NCBI RefSeq assembly: GCF_030411995.1
Contig: NZ_JASNRC010000002.1
Coordinates: forward strand, 310,001-374,000
Length of the DNA: 64,000 nt
Source: Massilia sp. YIM B02769
GTDB lineage: Bacteria; Pseudomonadota; Gammaproteobacteria; Burkholderiales; Burkholderiaceae_D
Direction: 5' to 3'
Made by a program: the position numbers and the translations under genes. Below, piece after piece: positions 18,818 through 29,475 of this stretch (the first letter of the stretch is position 1; each line of letters opens with the position of its first letter). The notes beneath the pieces were generated by a model that did not search any database, had not been told where the DNA came from, and worked only from the letters and a program-made list of their open reading frames with translations.

Positions 18818-19603
18818 ATGAAAATCGACACCCTTGAACCAGCCAAGACCTCGATCCAGGTGATTGAACGCATGGTCGCGCTGCTCGACGCCCTGGCGAC
18901 CTATCCCGACCCGGTCAGTTTGAAGGAACTTTCCAAGGTCTCGGGCCTGCACCCTTCCACTGCGCACCGCATCCTGAACGACATGGTGGTTACGCGTTTC
19001 GTCGACCGCGTCGAGCCCGGTACCTACCGCCTCGGCATGCGCCTGCTGGAACTCGGGAATGTGGTAAAGAGCCGGCTGTCGGTACGCGAAGCGGCGCTCG
19101 ACTTCATGCGTGCCCTGCACAAGAAGACCCAGCAGACCGTGAACCTGTCGGTGCGCCAGGGCGACGAAATCGTCTACATCGACCGCGCTTTTTCCGAACG
19201 CTCGGGCATGCAGGTGGTGCGCGCGATCGGCGGACGCGGGCCGCTGCACCTGACTTCCACCGGCAAACTGTTCCTGTCGGTCGACGAGGCCAAGGCAATC
19301 CGCGCCTATGCCACCCGCACCGGCCTGGCCGGTCACAACAAGAATTCAATCACCGATTTGTCCAAGCTCGAACGCGAGCTGGGCCTGGTGCGCGCGCGCG
19401 GCTATGCGCGCGACAACGAGGAGCTGGAGCTGGGGGTACGTTGCATGGCCGCCGGCATCTACGACGACGGCGGCAAGCTGGTGGCGGGCTTGTCGATCTC
19501 GGCGCCGGCCGACCGCCTGCAGGAAGACTGGCTCGACGACCTGGTGCAGACCGCCGGGCAGATTTCGGCGACACTTGGTTTCCGCCCGGCCTCGGCCGCC
19601 TGA
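18818..19603 (+). CDS. IclR-family transcriptional regulator
   Basis: 261 residues. An N-terminal winged helix-turn-helix occupies about residues 10-75 (IQVIERMVALLDALATYPDPVSLKELSKVSGLHPSTAHRILNDMV), followed by the IclR effector-binding domain with the conserved GRRGPLH-like segment (GGRGPLHLTSTGKLFL), and C-terminal SIS AP-type residues. The ligand is unknown. It is transcribed divergently from dgkA and convergently to the PBP7-like gene, so target genes are not obvious from context. The 123-base upstream gap is AT-rich and includes TATAAAGT-like sequence near 18780. Confidence 0.9.
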   Translation: MKIDTLEPAKTSIQVIERMVALLDALATYPDPVSLKELSKVSGLHPSTAHRILNDMVVTRFVDRVEPGTYRLGMRLLELGNVVKSRLSVREAALDFMRALHKKTQQTVNLSVRQGDEIVYIDRAFSERSGMQVVRAIGGRGPLHLTSTGKLFLSVDEAKAIRAYATRTGLAGHNKNSITDLSKLERELGLVRARGYARDNEELELGVRCMAAGIYDDGGKLVAGLSISAPADRLQEDWLDDLVQTAGQISATLGFRPASAA

Positions 19604-19677
19604 GGATCCGAAAAAGCGCGCATGGCGGCGTTGCAATGGCTTGCCCTGCGCGCTTGATCGAATCCTCTTTTCCTTGA

Positions 19678-20868
19678 TTAGCGCTTCTGAAGAACAGTCG
19701 CTGCGGTCACGGTAGAAAACGAGGTATTCACGGCACTATTCGCCGCCGGCGTGGCGGCGTGAACCGGCGGCACGATGCTGTCCGGCGTCAGCGCTTCCAG
19801 CCAGCGGCGCATGCGGCCGGCGTCGGCGGTACGCGACATTTTCCCTTTCGAATCCAGGAACACCATGATCACGTTGCGGCCCTGGATCATGGCCTGCATC
19901 ACCAGGCAGCGCCCCGCTTCGTTGATGAAGCCGGTCTTTTGCAGGCCGATGTTCCAGTCCGGCAGCGCCACCAGGTAATTCGTGTTCGCGTAGCGCATCG
20001 GGCGCCCGCTCGCTTCCACCACCCAGTTCGGATCGGTCGAGTACTGGCGCAGCAGCGGCTTCTGGTGCGCAAAGGCGACCAGCTTGGCCAGGTCGCGCGC
20101 ACTCGACACGTTCTGGCTCGACAAGCCGCTGGAGTCGACGTAGCGGGTGTCGTGCATGCCCAGCTCTTTCGCCTTGGCGTTCATCGCCGCGACAAAGGCC
20201 GGGGTACCGCCCGGATAGTTGCGCCCCAGCGCGGCGGCGGCGCGGTTCTCGGAACTCATCAGGGCAATGTGCAGCAGGTTATTGCGCGTCATGCGCGCGC
20301 CGACCGGCAGGCGCGAGCTGCTGTATTTCAGGCGGTCGACGTCGGCATTCGTGACGGTGAGGGTTTCGTTCAGGTCCTGGCCGGCTTCGACCACGACCAG
20401 GCCGGTCATCAGCTTGGTGATCGAGGCGATCGGCAGCGCGACGTTCGCATTCTTTTCGAACAGCACTTCCGAACTGTTCTGGTCGAGCACGAAGGCGACG
20501 TTCGAGCGCAGCGACAGCGGATCGTCGGTCTTGTGCAGGCCGGCGATGTCGCCGGCGGTGCGCATCGCCACCACGGCCGGGGCAGCCTTGCGCACGCCCT
20601 GGTAGGTGACGCGGCGCTTGCCGTTGACTACCTCGACACGGCGCACCAGGCGTCCGCGCTTGTCGGCGGCCACCGCCACTTCCTTGCGGGCGCGCTTGGA
20701 TTTCGCGGCCGCTGCTTTTTTCTTGACCGGTTTCTTGACGGCCTGGCGCTTTTTCTTGGCCGAACTGGCCTGCTTTTGAGCTTGCGCTCCCGCACCCGCT
20801 CCTGCCGCGGAGACCGGCTCCACCACCAGGAACAGCGACACGAGCATCGCCAATGCAAGCTTGATCAT
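19678..20868 (-). CDS. D-alanyl-D-alanine endopeptidase, PBP7-like
   Basis: 396 residues with an N-terminal signal (LALAMLVSLFLVVEPVSAAG), so periplasmic. A lysine/alanine-rich linker of about 60 residues (repeated KK and KSK runs) follows, an unusual basic stretch before the enzyme domain. The serine DD-peptidase motifs of family S11 are complete: SITK with the nucleophile serine, SEN as SxN, and KTG. It should cleave D-Ala-meso-DAP cross-links or remove terminal D-Ala during peptidoglycan remodelling. AAGGGGTAGAA precedes the ATG. PbpG is the closest well-known relative, but DacA-like assignment cannot be excluded. Confidence 0.88.
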   Translation of the reverse strand: MIKLALAMLVSLFLVVEPVSAAGAGAGAQAQKQASSAKKKRQAVKKPVKKKAAAAKSKRARKEVAVAADKRGRLVRRVEVVNGKRRVTYQGVRKAAPAVVAMRTAGDIAGLHKTDDPLSLRSNVAFVLDQNSSEVLFEKNANVALPIASITKLMTGLVVVEAGQDLNETLTVTNADVDRLKYSSSRLPVGARMTRNNLLHIALMSSENRAAAALGRNYPGGTPAFVAAMNAKAKELGMHDTRYVDSSGLSSQNVSSARDLAKLVAFAHQKPLLRQYSTDPNWVVEASGRPMRYANTNYLVALPDWNIGLQKTGFINEAGRCLVMQAMIQGRNVIMVFLDSKGKMSRTADAGRMRRWLEALTPDSIVPPVHAATPAANSAVNTSFSTVTAATVLQKR

Positions 20869-21055
20869 TTCTACCCCTTTACCTTACCGAACCGCATGCC
20901 GAACTGATGAGCCATGACACAAGTGTAGTCCGCTCAGCTGAAGGCACAAGCAGAATTCACGATTTCGTCACCATTTTGCCGCACTTCAATTGCCAATGGC
21001 GCACGCACAGTGAACAAAAATGCCTTTTAATTCAAGTATTTACAGGCGTCGTGGT

Positions 21056-21751
21056 TTATTCGATGAAACGAACGAAGCCGGCCAGGGGCTCCCGTTCCGT
21101 GATGAGCGAGTTTTCAATCTTGCCTGGGTCGGCCCAGCCCAGCGCCATGCCGCACACCACGGTCTCGTTCGCCGGCAGTCCGAGTTGCGCGGCGATGATG
21201 CGGTGGTACTGGGTAAAGGCGGCCTGCGGACAAGTATCGAGCCCGCGTCCACGCGCCGCCACCATGATGTTCTGCAAGAACATGCCGTAGTCGAGCCAGG
21301 AGCCCTGCTCCATGATGCGGTCGATGGTGAAGATCAGGCCCACCGGCGCATCGAAGAAATTGAAGTTGCGCGCATGCTGGGCCGCCATGCCGGCCTTGTT
21401 GTCGCGCGTCAGGCCCAGCAGGCTGTACAGGTCCCAGCCCACCTTGCGGCGGCGGTCGATGAAGGGCGAGACCCACTCGCGCGGGTAATACGCATATTCC
21501 TCGGTGTGCTCGCGCGACCGCTCGGGGTCGGTGTGCACGGCCAGGATCGCGTCGGACAAGGCCTGGCGCGCCTGGCCGGTCAGCACATACACCTTCCAGG
21601 GCTGGGTATTCGTGCCGGACGGCGCGCGGGCCGCCACTTCGAGGATCTGTTCCAGGTCCTCGCGCGCGACCGGCTTGTCGAGGAAGGCACGGATCGAGCG
21701 GCGCGAGGTGATGGCGGCATCGACCGCTTCTTGCTGGGGATGGGAAATCAT
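21056..21751 (-). CDS. Nitroreductase family protein
   Basis: 231 residues from the ATG ending at 21751. FMN-dependent oxidoreductase fold: AITSRRSIRAFLDKPV near the N-terminus, then the conserved RAPSGTNTQPWKVYVLTG motif, and GMALGWADP near the C-terminus. The RREWVSPFIDRRRKVGWDLYSLLGL region is typical of the longer nitroreductases. The start overlaps the stop of the upstream EamA gene (ATGA), so the two are co-translated. The open frame to 22732 is an artefact of the EamA gene in another frame. Confidence 0.9.
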   Translation of the reverse strand: MISHPQQEAVDAAITSRRSIRAFLDKPVAREDLEQILEVAARAPSGTNTQPWKVYVLTGQARQALSDAILAVHTDPERSREHTEEYAYYPREWVSPFIDRRRKVGWDLYSLLGLTRDNKAGMAAQHARNFNFFDAPVGLIFTIDRIMEQGSWLDYGMFLQNIMVAARGRGLDTCPQAAFTQYHRIIAAQLGLPANETVVCGMALGWADPGKIENSLITEREPLAGFVRFIE

Positions 21752-22671
21752 CGTTTCTCCTTGTTGACGACGAATGCAACGCCCGCGACGGCCACGGCCA
21801 TGCCCGCCAGCCCGAGCGGGCCGAGGGCCTCGCCGAACAGCAGCCAGGCCATGATGGCGGTCGTGGGCGGGGTCAGGTAGAGCAGGCTCGTGACTTCGGT
21901 GGCGGCGCTGCGGCTGATCAGGCGGAACAGCAGGAAGATGGCGCCGATCGACAGCGCGAACACCGACCACAACAAGGCGCCGATGAAGTGCGGGGTCCAC
22001 GCCACCGTCGACAAGGACAGGTCGAACCCCTCGAACAGCAGCGCCAGCGGCAGCAGCGCCGCCACGGTCGCGCCGAACTGGATCACGGTGCCGGTGCGCA
22101 AATCGAATTGCGGGCAATAGCGTTTCTGGTACATGGTGCCGGCGGTAATCGACAGCAGCGCCAGCACGCAATAGATGATCGGCAAAGCCGACAGATGCGC
22201 CAGGTCGAGCTTGGCGTAGACCACCAGCGCGACGCCGGCCAGGCCCAGCGCCAGCCCCAGCCACTGGCGCGGACGCACGCGCTCGCCGATCAGCGGCGCG
22301 GCCACGGCAGTGAGAATCGGCTGCATGCCGACGATCAGGGCCGAGAGGCCAGCCGGCATGCCGATCTTGATCGCGCTCCAGACCCCACCGAGGTAACCCG
22401 CCTGCAGCAGCAGGCCGGCCACGGCCACGTGCAGGATACGTCCGCTCGGCCAGGGCGCGCGCCAGACCAGCACGATGGGCACCAGTACCAGCAGCACGCC
22501 GAGGCAGCGCAGGATCAGGAAGGTCAGCGGCGGCGCGTACGGCAAGCCGTACTTGGCGGCGATGAAGCCGGTGCTCCACAGGACCACGAAGAACAGCGGC
22601 AGCGGCGCCAGCCAGCGCTGGGCTGCGGGCATGTCGGGCATGGCGGCGGAAGATGGGCGGCGAGATGGCAT
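21748..22671 (-). CDS. EamA-family (DMT) transporter
   Basis: 307 residues when started at the ATG ending at 22671; starts at 22689, 22758 or 22641 are also possible because no ribosome site is decisive. Ten predicted hydrophobic segments in two EamA repeats: the first opens with FFVVLWSTGFIAAKYGLPYAPPLTFLILRC, the second with SALPIIYCVLALLSITAGTMYQKRY. YLTPPTTAIMAWLLFGEALGPLGLAGMAVAVAGVAFV forms the end. Likely a metabolite exporter. It is coupled to the downstream nitroreductase, hinting at a shared detoxification role, which is inference only. Confidence 0.85.
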   Translation of the reverse strand: MPSRRPSSAAMPDMPAAQRWLAPLPLFFVVLWSTGFIAAKYGLPYAPPLTFLILRCLGVLLVLVPIVLVWRAPWPSGRILHVAVAGLLLQAGYLGGVWSAIKIGMPAGLSALIVGMQPILTAVAAPLIGERVRPRQWLGLALGLAGVALVVYAKLDLAHLSALPIIYCVLALLSITAGTMYQKRYCPQFDLRTGTVIQFGATVAALLPLALLFEGFDLSLSTVAWTPHFIGALLWSVFALSIGAIFLLFRLISRSAATEVTSLLYLTPPTTAIMAWLLFGEALGPLGLAGMAVAVAGVAFVVNKEKR

Positions 22672-22993
22672 GAAAGGCAAGTCTAGCATGCCTGCCGTGC
22701 CAAATTTGCGTAGCAGAAAAATCCTCATGCACGATTCAAACGATGGCAGAGAAATCATCTTTATTGTTTATAAGTATTTCATCCGATGCAAGAACACAAC
22801 AAAGCCTGCCGCCATGGTGCGTCGCACCAAAAACGCTTGACCTGTTCGCCAAAGTGAGGAAAAATTCGCTCTGTTGCGGTGCACAATCCTTTCGAGGCAC
22901 CGGCCAGCTTCCCGCTTCACCGGTCCAGGTAGTCTTCCTGAGCAGTATTCTTAAGCAGCATTCAATCCTATAACGTCTTGTTTGGAGAACCCC
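22672..22993 (+). promoter_or_regulatory. Phasin upstream region with putative PhaR-type site
   Basis: About 320 bases without a gene between the divergent EamA and phasin genes. The first 120 bases are AT-rich. TTGCGGTGCACAA at 22874-22886 resembles the TGC/GCA-rich sites described for PHA-responsive regulators of the PhaR family in front of phasin genes. Only this single half-palindromic match was seen, so it is a tentative regulatory site. Confidence 0.35.
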
Positions 22994-23578
22994 ATGTTTG
23001 CAATCCCAGAGCAGTTCTCGAATGCCACCAAAGCAAACCTCGAATCGCAATTCGCCCTGATGTCGTCGCTGACGTCGAAAACCTTCGAAAGCATGGAGAA
23101 GCTGGTTGAACTGAACATCAACGCGGCCCGCGCCACCCTGTCGGACAGCTCGACCACCGCGCGCCAGCTGCTGGCCGCCAAGGATCCGCAAGAATTCTTC
23201 CAGCTGTCCGCCGCCCAGGCCCAGCCAAACGCCGAGAAGGCCCTGTCGTACAGCCGCCAGCTGGCCTCGATCGCCAGCGGCACCGGCGCCGAGTTCTCGA
23301 AAGCCGCCGAAAGCCAGATCGTCGAAGCCAACCGCAAGGTCATCGCCCTGGTCGACGAAGTGAGCAAGAACGCCCCGGCCGGTTCGGAAACCTTCGTTGC
23401 CGCCGTCAAGACCGCGATCAGCAACGCCAACGCCGGCTACGAGCAGTTCAGCAAGACCACCAAGCAGGCCGTGGAAGCGATCGAAAGCAACATGAACGCC
23501 GCCATTTCGCAGTACTCGAACGTGGCTGCCAAGGCACCGGCTGCCGCCGCCAACGCCGCAGCGGCTGCCGCAGCGTAA
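22994..23578 (+). CDS. Phasin family protein
   Basis: 194 residues from the ATG at 22994, preceded by GGAG. Phasins coat polyhydroxyalkanoate granules. The sequence is the standard betaproteobacterial phasin pattern: [23 protein letters not shown] at the start, a helical core with [29 protein letters not shown] and [16 protein letters not shown], then a C-terminal tail rich in alanine and proline (from about residue 175), like those that mediate oligomerisation. No PHA synthase gene lies in the window. A strong hairpin terminator follows. Confidence 0.94.
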   Translation: MFAIPEQFSNATKANLESQFALMSSLTSKTFESMEKLVELNINAARATLSDSSTTARQLLAAKDPQEFFQLSAAQAQPNAEKALSYSRQLASIASGTGAEFSKAAESQIVEANRKVIALVDEVSKNAPAGSETFVAAVKTAISNANAGYEQFSKTTKQAVEAIESNMNAAISQYSNVAAKAPAAAANAAAAAAA

Positions 23579-23594
23579 GCATTCAGCGTCAATA

Positions 23595-23636
23595 ACAACG
23601 GGGCCGGTTGACGCTGTCAGCCGGCCCCGTTGTCGT
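23595..23636 (+). terminator. Phasin terminator
   Basis: A 13-bp stem, ACAACGGGGCCGG (23595-23607) with CCGGCCCCGTTGT (23621-23633), and a 13-base loop. The T-run is weak (CGTTT), but the stem is very stable and starts 17 bases after the phasin stop codon. Confidence 0.75.
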
Positions 23637-23681
23637 TTACAGCCTGATTAGTCGGACTGCGAACGGCATTGTCGGCCGCAA

Positions 23682-23895
23682 TCGTACGGTGGGCACTCCG
23701 TGCCCACGCGGATGTTTGCGCCGTGTTGGCGCTCAAGCGCGGTGTTGGCGTATGCGGCCTGGATTAAGGTTCGCGGTATGTTGTGGGAAACGTTTGCGGC
23801 ACGCGGCCTCGCGGGTATTAACCCAGCCAACACAACGTCACTTTCCGCGTGGGCACGTCATTGATGCCCCCAGCATCAATGACCCCACCGTACGG
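23682..23895. repeat. Inverted-repeat element, CCGTACGG subfamily, long spacer
   Basis: Left arm 23682-23711 (TCGTACGGTGGGCAC...GTGCCCACGCGG). Right arm 23845-23895 begins CCGCGTGGGCACG, contains an inserted ATTGATGC/GCATCAAT hairpin, and ends CCCCACCGTACGG. The arms match the elements at 3.9 and 63.0 kb. The spacer of about 130 bases contains further short repeats (GTGTTGGCG twice) and no gene. It separates the convergent phasin and livF genes. Confidence 0.85.
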
Positions 23896-23914
23896 TACAT
23901 GCCGCAGGCCGGGC

Positions 23915-24637
23915 TTATTCCCCCAGGTAGGCCGCCTGCACCCGCGGATCGTGCAACATATCCTGCGCATTCCCCGTCATCGTGATCGTTCCCGACTCCA
24001 TCACATAACCGCGGTGCGCCGCCTGCAGCGCCAGCTTGGCGTTCTGCTCGACCAGCAAGATCGTGATCCCCTGCGCCGACACGTCGCGGATCACCTCGAA
24101 GATCTTTTCCACCATGATCGGCGCCAGCCCCATCGACGGCTCGTCCAGCAGCAGCAGAGTCGGGTGGCACATCAGCGCGCGCGCCATGGCCAGCATCTGC
24201 TGCTCGCCGCCCGACAAGGTCCCGGCCAACTGCGCCGAGCGCTCCTTCAGGCGCGGAAACACGGCGTACCACTTCTCGATATCCGCCTCGATGCCCGCCT
24301 TGTCGTCACGCGTATAAGCGCCCATCAGCAGATTCTCGTGGATCGACATGCGCGTGAACACGCCCCGCCCTTCCGGCACCATGGCGAGTTTACGCTGCAC
24401 CAGGCGGAAGGACTGGCTGCCCGTGAGGGGTTCACCAAGATAGGAAATCCGCCCCTCGACTTTCGATGTCGGCAAGGTGCCGGTGATCGCCTTCAGGGTG
24501 GTGGTCTTGCCGGCGCCGTTCGCGCCGATCAGGGTCACCAATTCTCCTTTTCCCACTTCCAGGTCGACACCCTTGACCGCCTTGATGCCGCCATAGGCCA
24601 CCTGCAGGCCTTCGATTTTCAGGATGCTGCCGCTCAT
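23915..24637 (-). CDS. livF: Branched-chain amino acid ABC transporter ATP-binding protein LivF
   Basis: 240 residues from the ATG ending at 24637, which overlaps the livG stop by one base. Walker A is GANGAGKTTTLKAI (about residues 37-50), followed by the signature LSGGEQQMLAMARALM and Walker B LLLLDEPSMGLAPIMVE; the LAPIMVEKIFEVI stretch is typical of LivF as opposed to LivG. It is the last gene of livH-livM-livG-livF. The cluster imports leucine, isoleucine and valine or related amides; no livJ/K binding protein is adjacent. Confidence 0.94.
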   Translation of the reverse strand: MSGSILKIEGLQVAYGGIKAVKGVDLEVGKGELVTLIGANGAGKTTTLKAITGTLPTSKVEGRISYLGEPLTGSQSFRLVQRKLAMVPEGRGVFTRMSIHENLLMGAYTRDDKAGIEADIEKWYAVFPRLKERSAQLAGTLSGGEQQMLAMARALMCHPTLLLLDEPSMGLAPIMVEKIFEVIRDVSAQGITILLVEQNAKLALQAAHRGYVMESGTITMTGNAQDMLHDPRVQAAYLGE

Positions 24638-25400
24638 CAGTGCGCCCCTCCCAGATAGGCCGCGATCACCGCCGGATCCTTCTGGATCTCGGACGGCAAG
24701 CCTTCGGCGATGCGCTTGCCGTACTCGAGCACGGTAATGCGGTCGCACAGGCCCATCATCAGTTTCACGTCGTGTTCGATCAGCAGCACGGTCTTGCCTT
24801 CGTTCTTGATTTTTACCAGCAGCTCGCGCAGGGCCAGCTTTTCGGTGGCGTTCATGCCGGCCGCCGGTTCGTCCAGGGCCAGCAGTTGCGGATCGGTGGC
24901 CAGGGCGCGCGCGATTTCCAGGCGGCGCTGATCGCCGTACGACAGGAACTTCGCCGTGCGATGCGCAAAGCGGCCGATGCCGACGAAGTCGAGCAGCTCC
25001 TGGGCCCGCGCCCGGATCGCCGCTTCTTCGGCGCGCGCCGCCTTGTGGCGGAAAATGGCGCCGAACACGCCCTGTTTCGTGCGCACGTGGCGCCCCACCA
25101 TCACGTTCTCCAGCGCGCTCATCTCGCCGAACAGGCGGATGTTCTGGAAGGTGCGGGCAATCCCCGCCTTCGCCACCGCATGCGGCGCCGACGGCGAATA
25201 GGGCTTACCGGCCAGTTCGAAACTGCCGCTATCCGGCTGGTACAGTCCGGTGATGACATTGAAGAAGGTGGTCTTGCCGGCGCCGTTCGGCCCGATCAGG
25301 CCAACGATCTGCCCGCGCTCGATGCGGATGGCGACGTCAGTCAGCGCCTGCAGGCCGCCGAAGCGTTTATTGACGCCGGCAATATTCAAGAGAACGTCGC

Positions 25401-25404
<4 letters not shown>
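24637..25404 (-). CDS. livG: Branched-chain amino acid ABC transporter ATP-binding protein LivG
   Basis: 255 residues from the ATG ending at 25404, which overlaps the livM stop as ATGA. Walker A GPNGAGKTTFFNVITG, the LivG-type sequence GIARTFQNIRLFGEMSALENVMVG, signature LSYGDQRRLEIARALA, Walker B LLALDEPAAGMNATEK, and LLIEHDVKLMMGLCDRITVLEYGKRIAEG near the C-terminus. These are the conserved features separating LivG from LivF. Confidence 0.95.
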
Positions 25405-26609
<1,205 letters not shown>

Positions 26610-26618
26610 GTCGCCTCC

Positions 26619-27554
26619 TTACGCGCGGTCGGCAACGCGCTCGCCCATGATGCCGGACGGACGCACGGTGAGCACCAGGATCAGCACCACGAAGGCGAAG
26701 ATGTCCTGGTAATGGCTGCCGAGGAAGCCGCCGGTCAGGTCGCCGATGTAGCCGGCGCCGAGCGCTTCGATGATGCCGAGCAGCAGGCCGCCGATCATGG
26801 CGCCGTAGATGTTGCCGATCCCGCCCAGCACGGCGGCGCAGAAGGCCTTCAGGCCCGGCAGCACGCCCATGGTGAAGGAAATCGTGGCGTAATTGGCGCC
26901 CCACATCACGCCGGCCACGGCCGCGAGTGCGGCGCCGATGGCGAAGGTGGCGACGATCACGCGGTTCGAATCGACGCCCATCAGCCCGGCGACGCGCGGG
27001 TTTTCCGCCACGGCGCGCATCGCCCGCCCCATCTTGGTGCGTTCGACCAGCAGCACGAGCGCAAACATCGCAATGGCCGCCAGCGCCAGCAGCAGCACCT
27101 GGGTCTGCGAAATCATGGCGCCGGCGATCATGATCGGCTCGGAAGGCAGCACTTGCGGGAACGGCAGCGGGTTGCGGCCCCAGAACGGCATGGCCATGAC
27201 AAAGGTCTGCAACAGGATCGACACGCCGATGGCGGTGATCAAAGGCGCCAGGCGCGGCGCATTGCGCAGGCGGCGGTAGGCGATGCGTTCGATCAGCACG
27301 TTCACCAGCATGGCGACGGGAATCGCGCCGAGGATGGCAATCGCCAGCTGCAGGTAGCCCGGCAGGCCCGGAAAATGGCTTTCCAGCGCATGCAGGATCG
27401 ACAGGCCGACCATGGCGCCGATCATCAGCACGTCGCCGTGGGCAAAGTTAATGAGGTTCAGCACCCCGTAGACCATCGTGTACCCGAGCGCGACCAGTGC
27501 GTACATGCTGCCTAGCACCAGCCCGTTGAGTATCTGCTGGACAAAAGTCTCCAT
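26619..27554 (-). CDS. livH: Branched-chain amino acid ABC transporter permease LivH
   Basis: 311 residues; first gene of the liv cluster. Conserved features: QQILNGLVLGSMYALVALGYTMVYGVLNLINFAHGDVLMIGA at the N-terminus, the EAA loop TKMGRAMRAVAENPRVAGLMGVDSNRVIVATFAIGAALAAVAGVMWG, and GLKAFCAAVLGGIGNIYGAMIGGLLLGIIEAL. A rho-independent-type hairpin lies 30-60 bases upstream of its ATG, inside the presumed leader. livM follows after 9 bases. Confidence 0.95.
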   Translation of the reverse strand: METFVQQILNGLVLGSMYALVALGYTMVYGVLNLINFAHGDVLMIGAMVGLSILHALESHFPGLPGYLQLAIAILGAIPVAMLVNVLIERIAYRRLRNAPRLAPLITAIGVSILLQTFVMAMPFWGRNPLPFPQVLPSEPIMIAGAMISQTQVLLLALAAIAMFALVLLVERTKMGRAMRAVAENPRVAGLMGVDSNRVIVATFAIGAALAAVAGVMWGANYATISFTMGVLPGLKAFCAAVLGGIGNIYGAMIGGLLLGIIEALGAGYIGDLTGGFLGSHYQDIFAFVVLILVLTVRPSGIMGERVADRA

Positions 27555-27583
27555 CGTTTCGCTGCCTTTTTTCTTTCGATAAC

Positions 27584-27615
27584 AAAAACGGCACTTCGAG
27601 ATTCCCGAAGTGCCG
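27584..27615 (-). terminator. Terminator in the livH leader
   Basis: CGGCACTTCG (27606-27615 read on the minus strand) and CGAAGTGCCG form a 10-bp stem with a 7-base loop, followed on the minus strand by TTTTTG. It is a canonical rho-independent terminator that ends only about 29 bases before the livH ATG and about 200 bases after the ispH stop. It could end ispH transcription or act as an attenuator of the liv operon. Confidence 0.8.
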
Positions 27616-27814
27616 CTCCATGGCTTGACGTCGTTTCACCTGGCAAGGAAGCTTGCAAGCTCCGTGCCAGTAGGGCTAACGCGACGGTGCGCCCCCTCCC
27701 CTCAGGGAAAAACAGTTGCCGCGACAAAAATTCCGAGCGTCGCCATCATAGCCAGCTTTTTGAAAAACCAACAACGGAAACTTGCCTTGGCCGCAGTGTT
27801 ATCGAAAGAAAATC

Positions 27815-28762
27815 TTATGCCACCTCGGCGCGCACGCCGTCCAGGCCCTTCGGCAGCGGGAAGGTCACGTTCTCTTCCACGCCTTCGAGTGCGCGCACGC
27901 TGGCTGCGCCCAGGGCCTTCAGGCGGTCGATCACGGCCTGCACCAGCACCTCGGGCGCCGAGGCGCCGGCCGTGACGCCGATGCGCTTCTTGCCTTCGAT
28001 CCAGGACGGGTCGATCCTGGATGCGTCGTCGACCATGTAGGCCGGCGTGCCCATCTTTTCCGCCACTTCGCGCAGGCGGTTCGAGTTCGAGCTGTTCGGG
28101 CTGCCGACCACGACCACGACTTCCACCTGCGGCGCCATGAACTTCACGGCTTCCTGGCGGTTGGTGGTGGCGTAGCAGATGTCGCCCTTCTTCGGCTCGA
28201 TGATGTTCGGGAAACGCGCTTTCAGGGCGGTGATGATTTCCAGCGTATCGTCCACCGACAGCGTGGTTTGCGAGACATAGGCCAGCGCTTCCGGATTGGC
28301 CACCTGCAGCTTTTCCACGTCCTCGACGGTCTCGACCAGGTGCATGCCTTCTTCCGCCTGGCCCATGGTGCCTTCGACTTCCGGGTGGCCGTCGTGGCCG
28401 ATCATGATGATCTCGGCGCCCTGCTTGCGCATCTTCGACACTTCCACGTGCACCTTGGTCACCAGCGGGCAGGTGGCATCAAAGATCTTCAGGCCGCGCG
28501 CCTCGGCTTCGGCGCGCACGGCTTTCGACACGCCGTGGGCCGAGAACACCAGGGTATTGCCGGCCGGGACGTCGTCGAGTTCCTCGATGAAGATCGCACC
28601 CTTGTTGCGCAAATCGGCCACGACGTAGGCGTTGTGGACGATCTCGTGGCGAACGTAGATGGGCGCGCCGAACTGCGCCAGGGCGCGTTCGACGATCTCG
28701 ATGGCACGGTCGACGCCGGCGCAAAAGCCGCGCGGCTGGGCAAGCAGAATCTCGTTTTCCAT
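27815..28762 (-). CDS. ispH: 4-hydroxy-3-methylbut-2-enyl diphosphate reductase
   Basis: 315 residues from the ATG ending at 28762. Last enzyme of the MEP pathway, an iron-sulfur protein that makes IPP and DMAPP. The three cluster cysteines are in [23 protein letters not shown] and [11 protein letters not shown]. The conserved [18 protein letters not shown], and [11 protein letters not shown] motifs are present. fkpB lies 11 bases upstream; this fkpB-ispH pairing is common in proteobacteria. Confidence 0.96.
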   Translation of the reverse strand: MENEILLAQPRGFCAGVDRAIEIVERALAQFGAPIYVRHEIVHNAYVVADLRNKGAIFIEELDDVPAGNTLVFSAHGVSKAVRAEAEARGLKIFDATCPLVTKVHVEVSKMRKQGAEIIMIGHDGHPEVEGTMGQAEEGMHLVETVEDVEKLQVANPEALAYVSQTTLSVDDTLEIITALKARFPNIIEPKKGDICYATTNRQEAVKFMAPQVEVVVVVGSPNSSNSNRLREVAEKMGTPAYMVDDASRIDPSWIEGKKRIGVTAGASAPEVLVQAVIDRLKALGAASVRALEGVEENVTFPLPKGLDGVRAEVA

Positions 28763-28773
28763 GGTGTTTCCTT

Positions 28774-29229
28774 TTACAGGACCGAAATCAGTTTCACTTC
28801 GAATTGCAGGGACTGGCCGGCCAGCGGGTGGTTGAAGTCGAACAGCGCGGCATCGTCGCCCATCTCGCGCAGCATGCCGGCAAAGCGCCCGCCGCCCGGC
28901 GCGGCGAAGTCGACCAGGTCGCCGGCCTTGTAGTCGGCATCCGGCACCGAATTTTCGTCCAGCGTGGCCTTCGAGACCCACTGGATCAGCTCCGGGTTGC
29001 GCTCGCCGAAGGCGTCCGCCGCACTCAGGGTGAAGGTCTTGTGCTCGCCTTCCGCCATGCCGAGCAGGCGCTCTTCGAGGAAAGGCGCCAGCTGGCCCTG
29101 GTTCAGCATCAGGGTCGCAGGGTTGGTGCCGAAGGTGGTGACGATGTCGGTGCCATCGGCACTCGAAAGACGGTAGTGCAAGGTCAGGTAAGACGATTCG
29201 GTAACGACAGCCGGGGAAGCGTTGGACAT
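28774..29229 (-). CDS. fkpB: FKBP-type peptidyl-prolyl isomerase, SlpA-like
   Basis: 151 residues from the ATG ending at 29229 ([21 protein letters not shown]). The FKBP core has the SlpA arrangement with an inserted flap: [32 protein letters not shown], then [14 protein letters not shown], which is the start of the IF chaperone domain, and [18 protein letters not shown] at the end. Acts as folding catalyst and chaperone in the cytoplasm. It is located immediately upstream of ispH as in E. coli. Confidence 0.92.
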   Translation of the reverse strand: MSNASPAVVTESSYLTLHYRLSSADGTDIVTTFGTNPATLMLNQGQLAPFLEERLLGMAEGEHKTFTLSAADAFGERNPELIQWVSKATLDENSVPDADYKAGDLVDFAAPGGGRFAGMLREMGDDAALFDFNHPLAGQSLQFEVKLISVL

Positions 29230-29475
29230 GTTCTTTATTCTGGCAAGCAAAGCGCTATTGTAAGGCCTGACGCCCTTTCCTGCCTCGCGGCGCTGCTTTT
29301 TTTGGCAGCAAAGATGCGTCAGGAAATCGATCGGCGGTCGATTGTCGTGCCCACGCATCGGCATGATGACAAGCAAACATTTGAATTTCCGTGCGTTTGC
29401 GCGGAGCACCGGACCCGGCAACTGCTATCTTCTGGATGATTTCTATTAGGAAATTTCAACTATGGAGGAAGCGAC

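Noticed and set aside
19614..19655. Hairpin behind the IclR gene as a terminator
   Set aside because: AAGCGCGCA/TGCGCGCTT pair, but the loop is 24 bases and no T-run follows on either strand.
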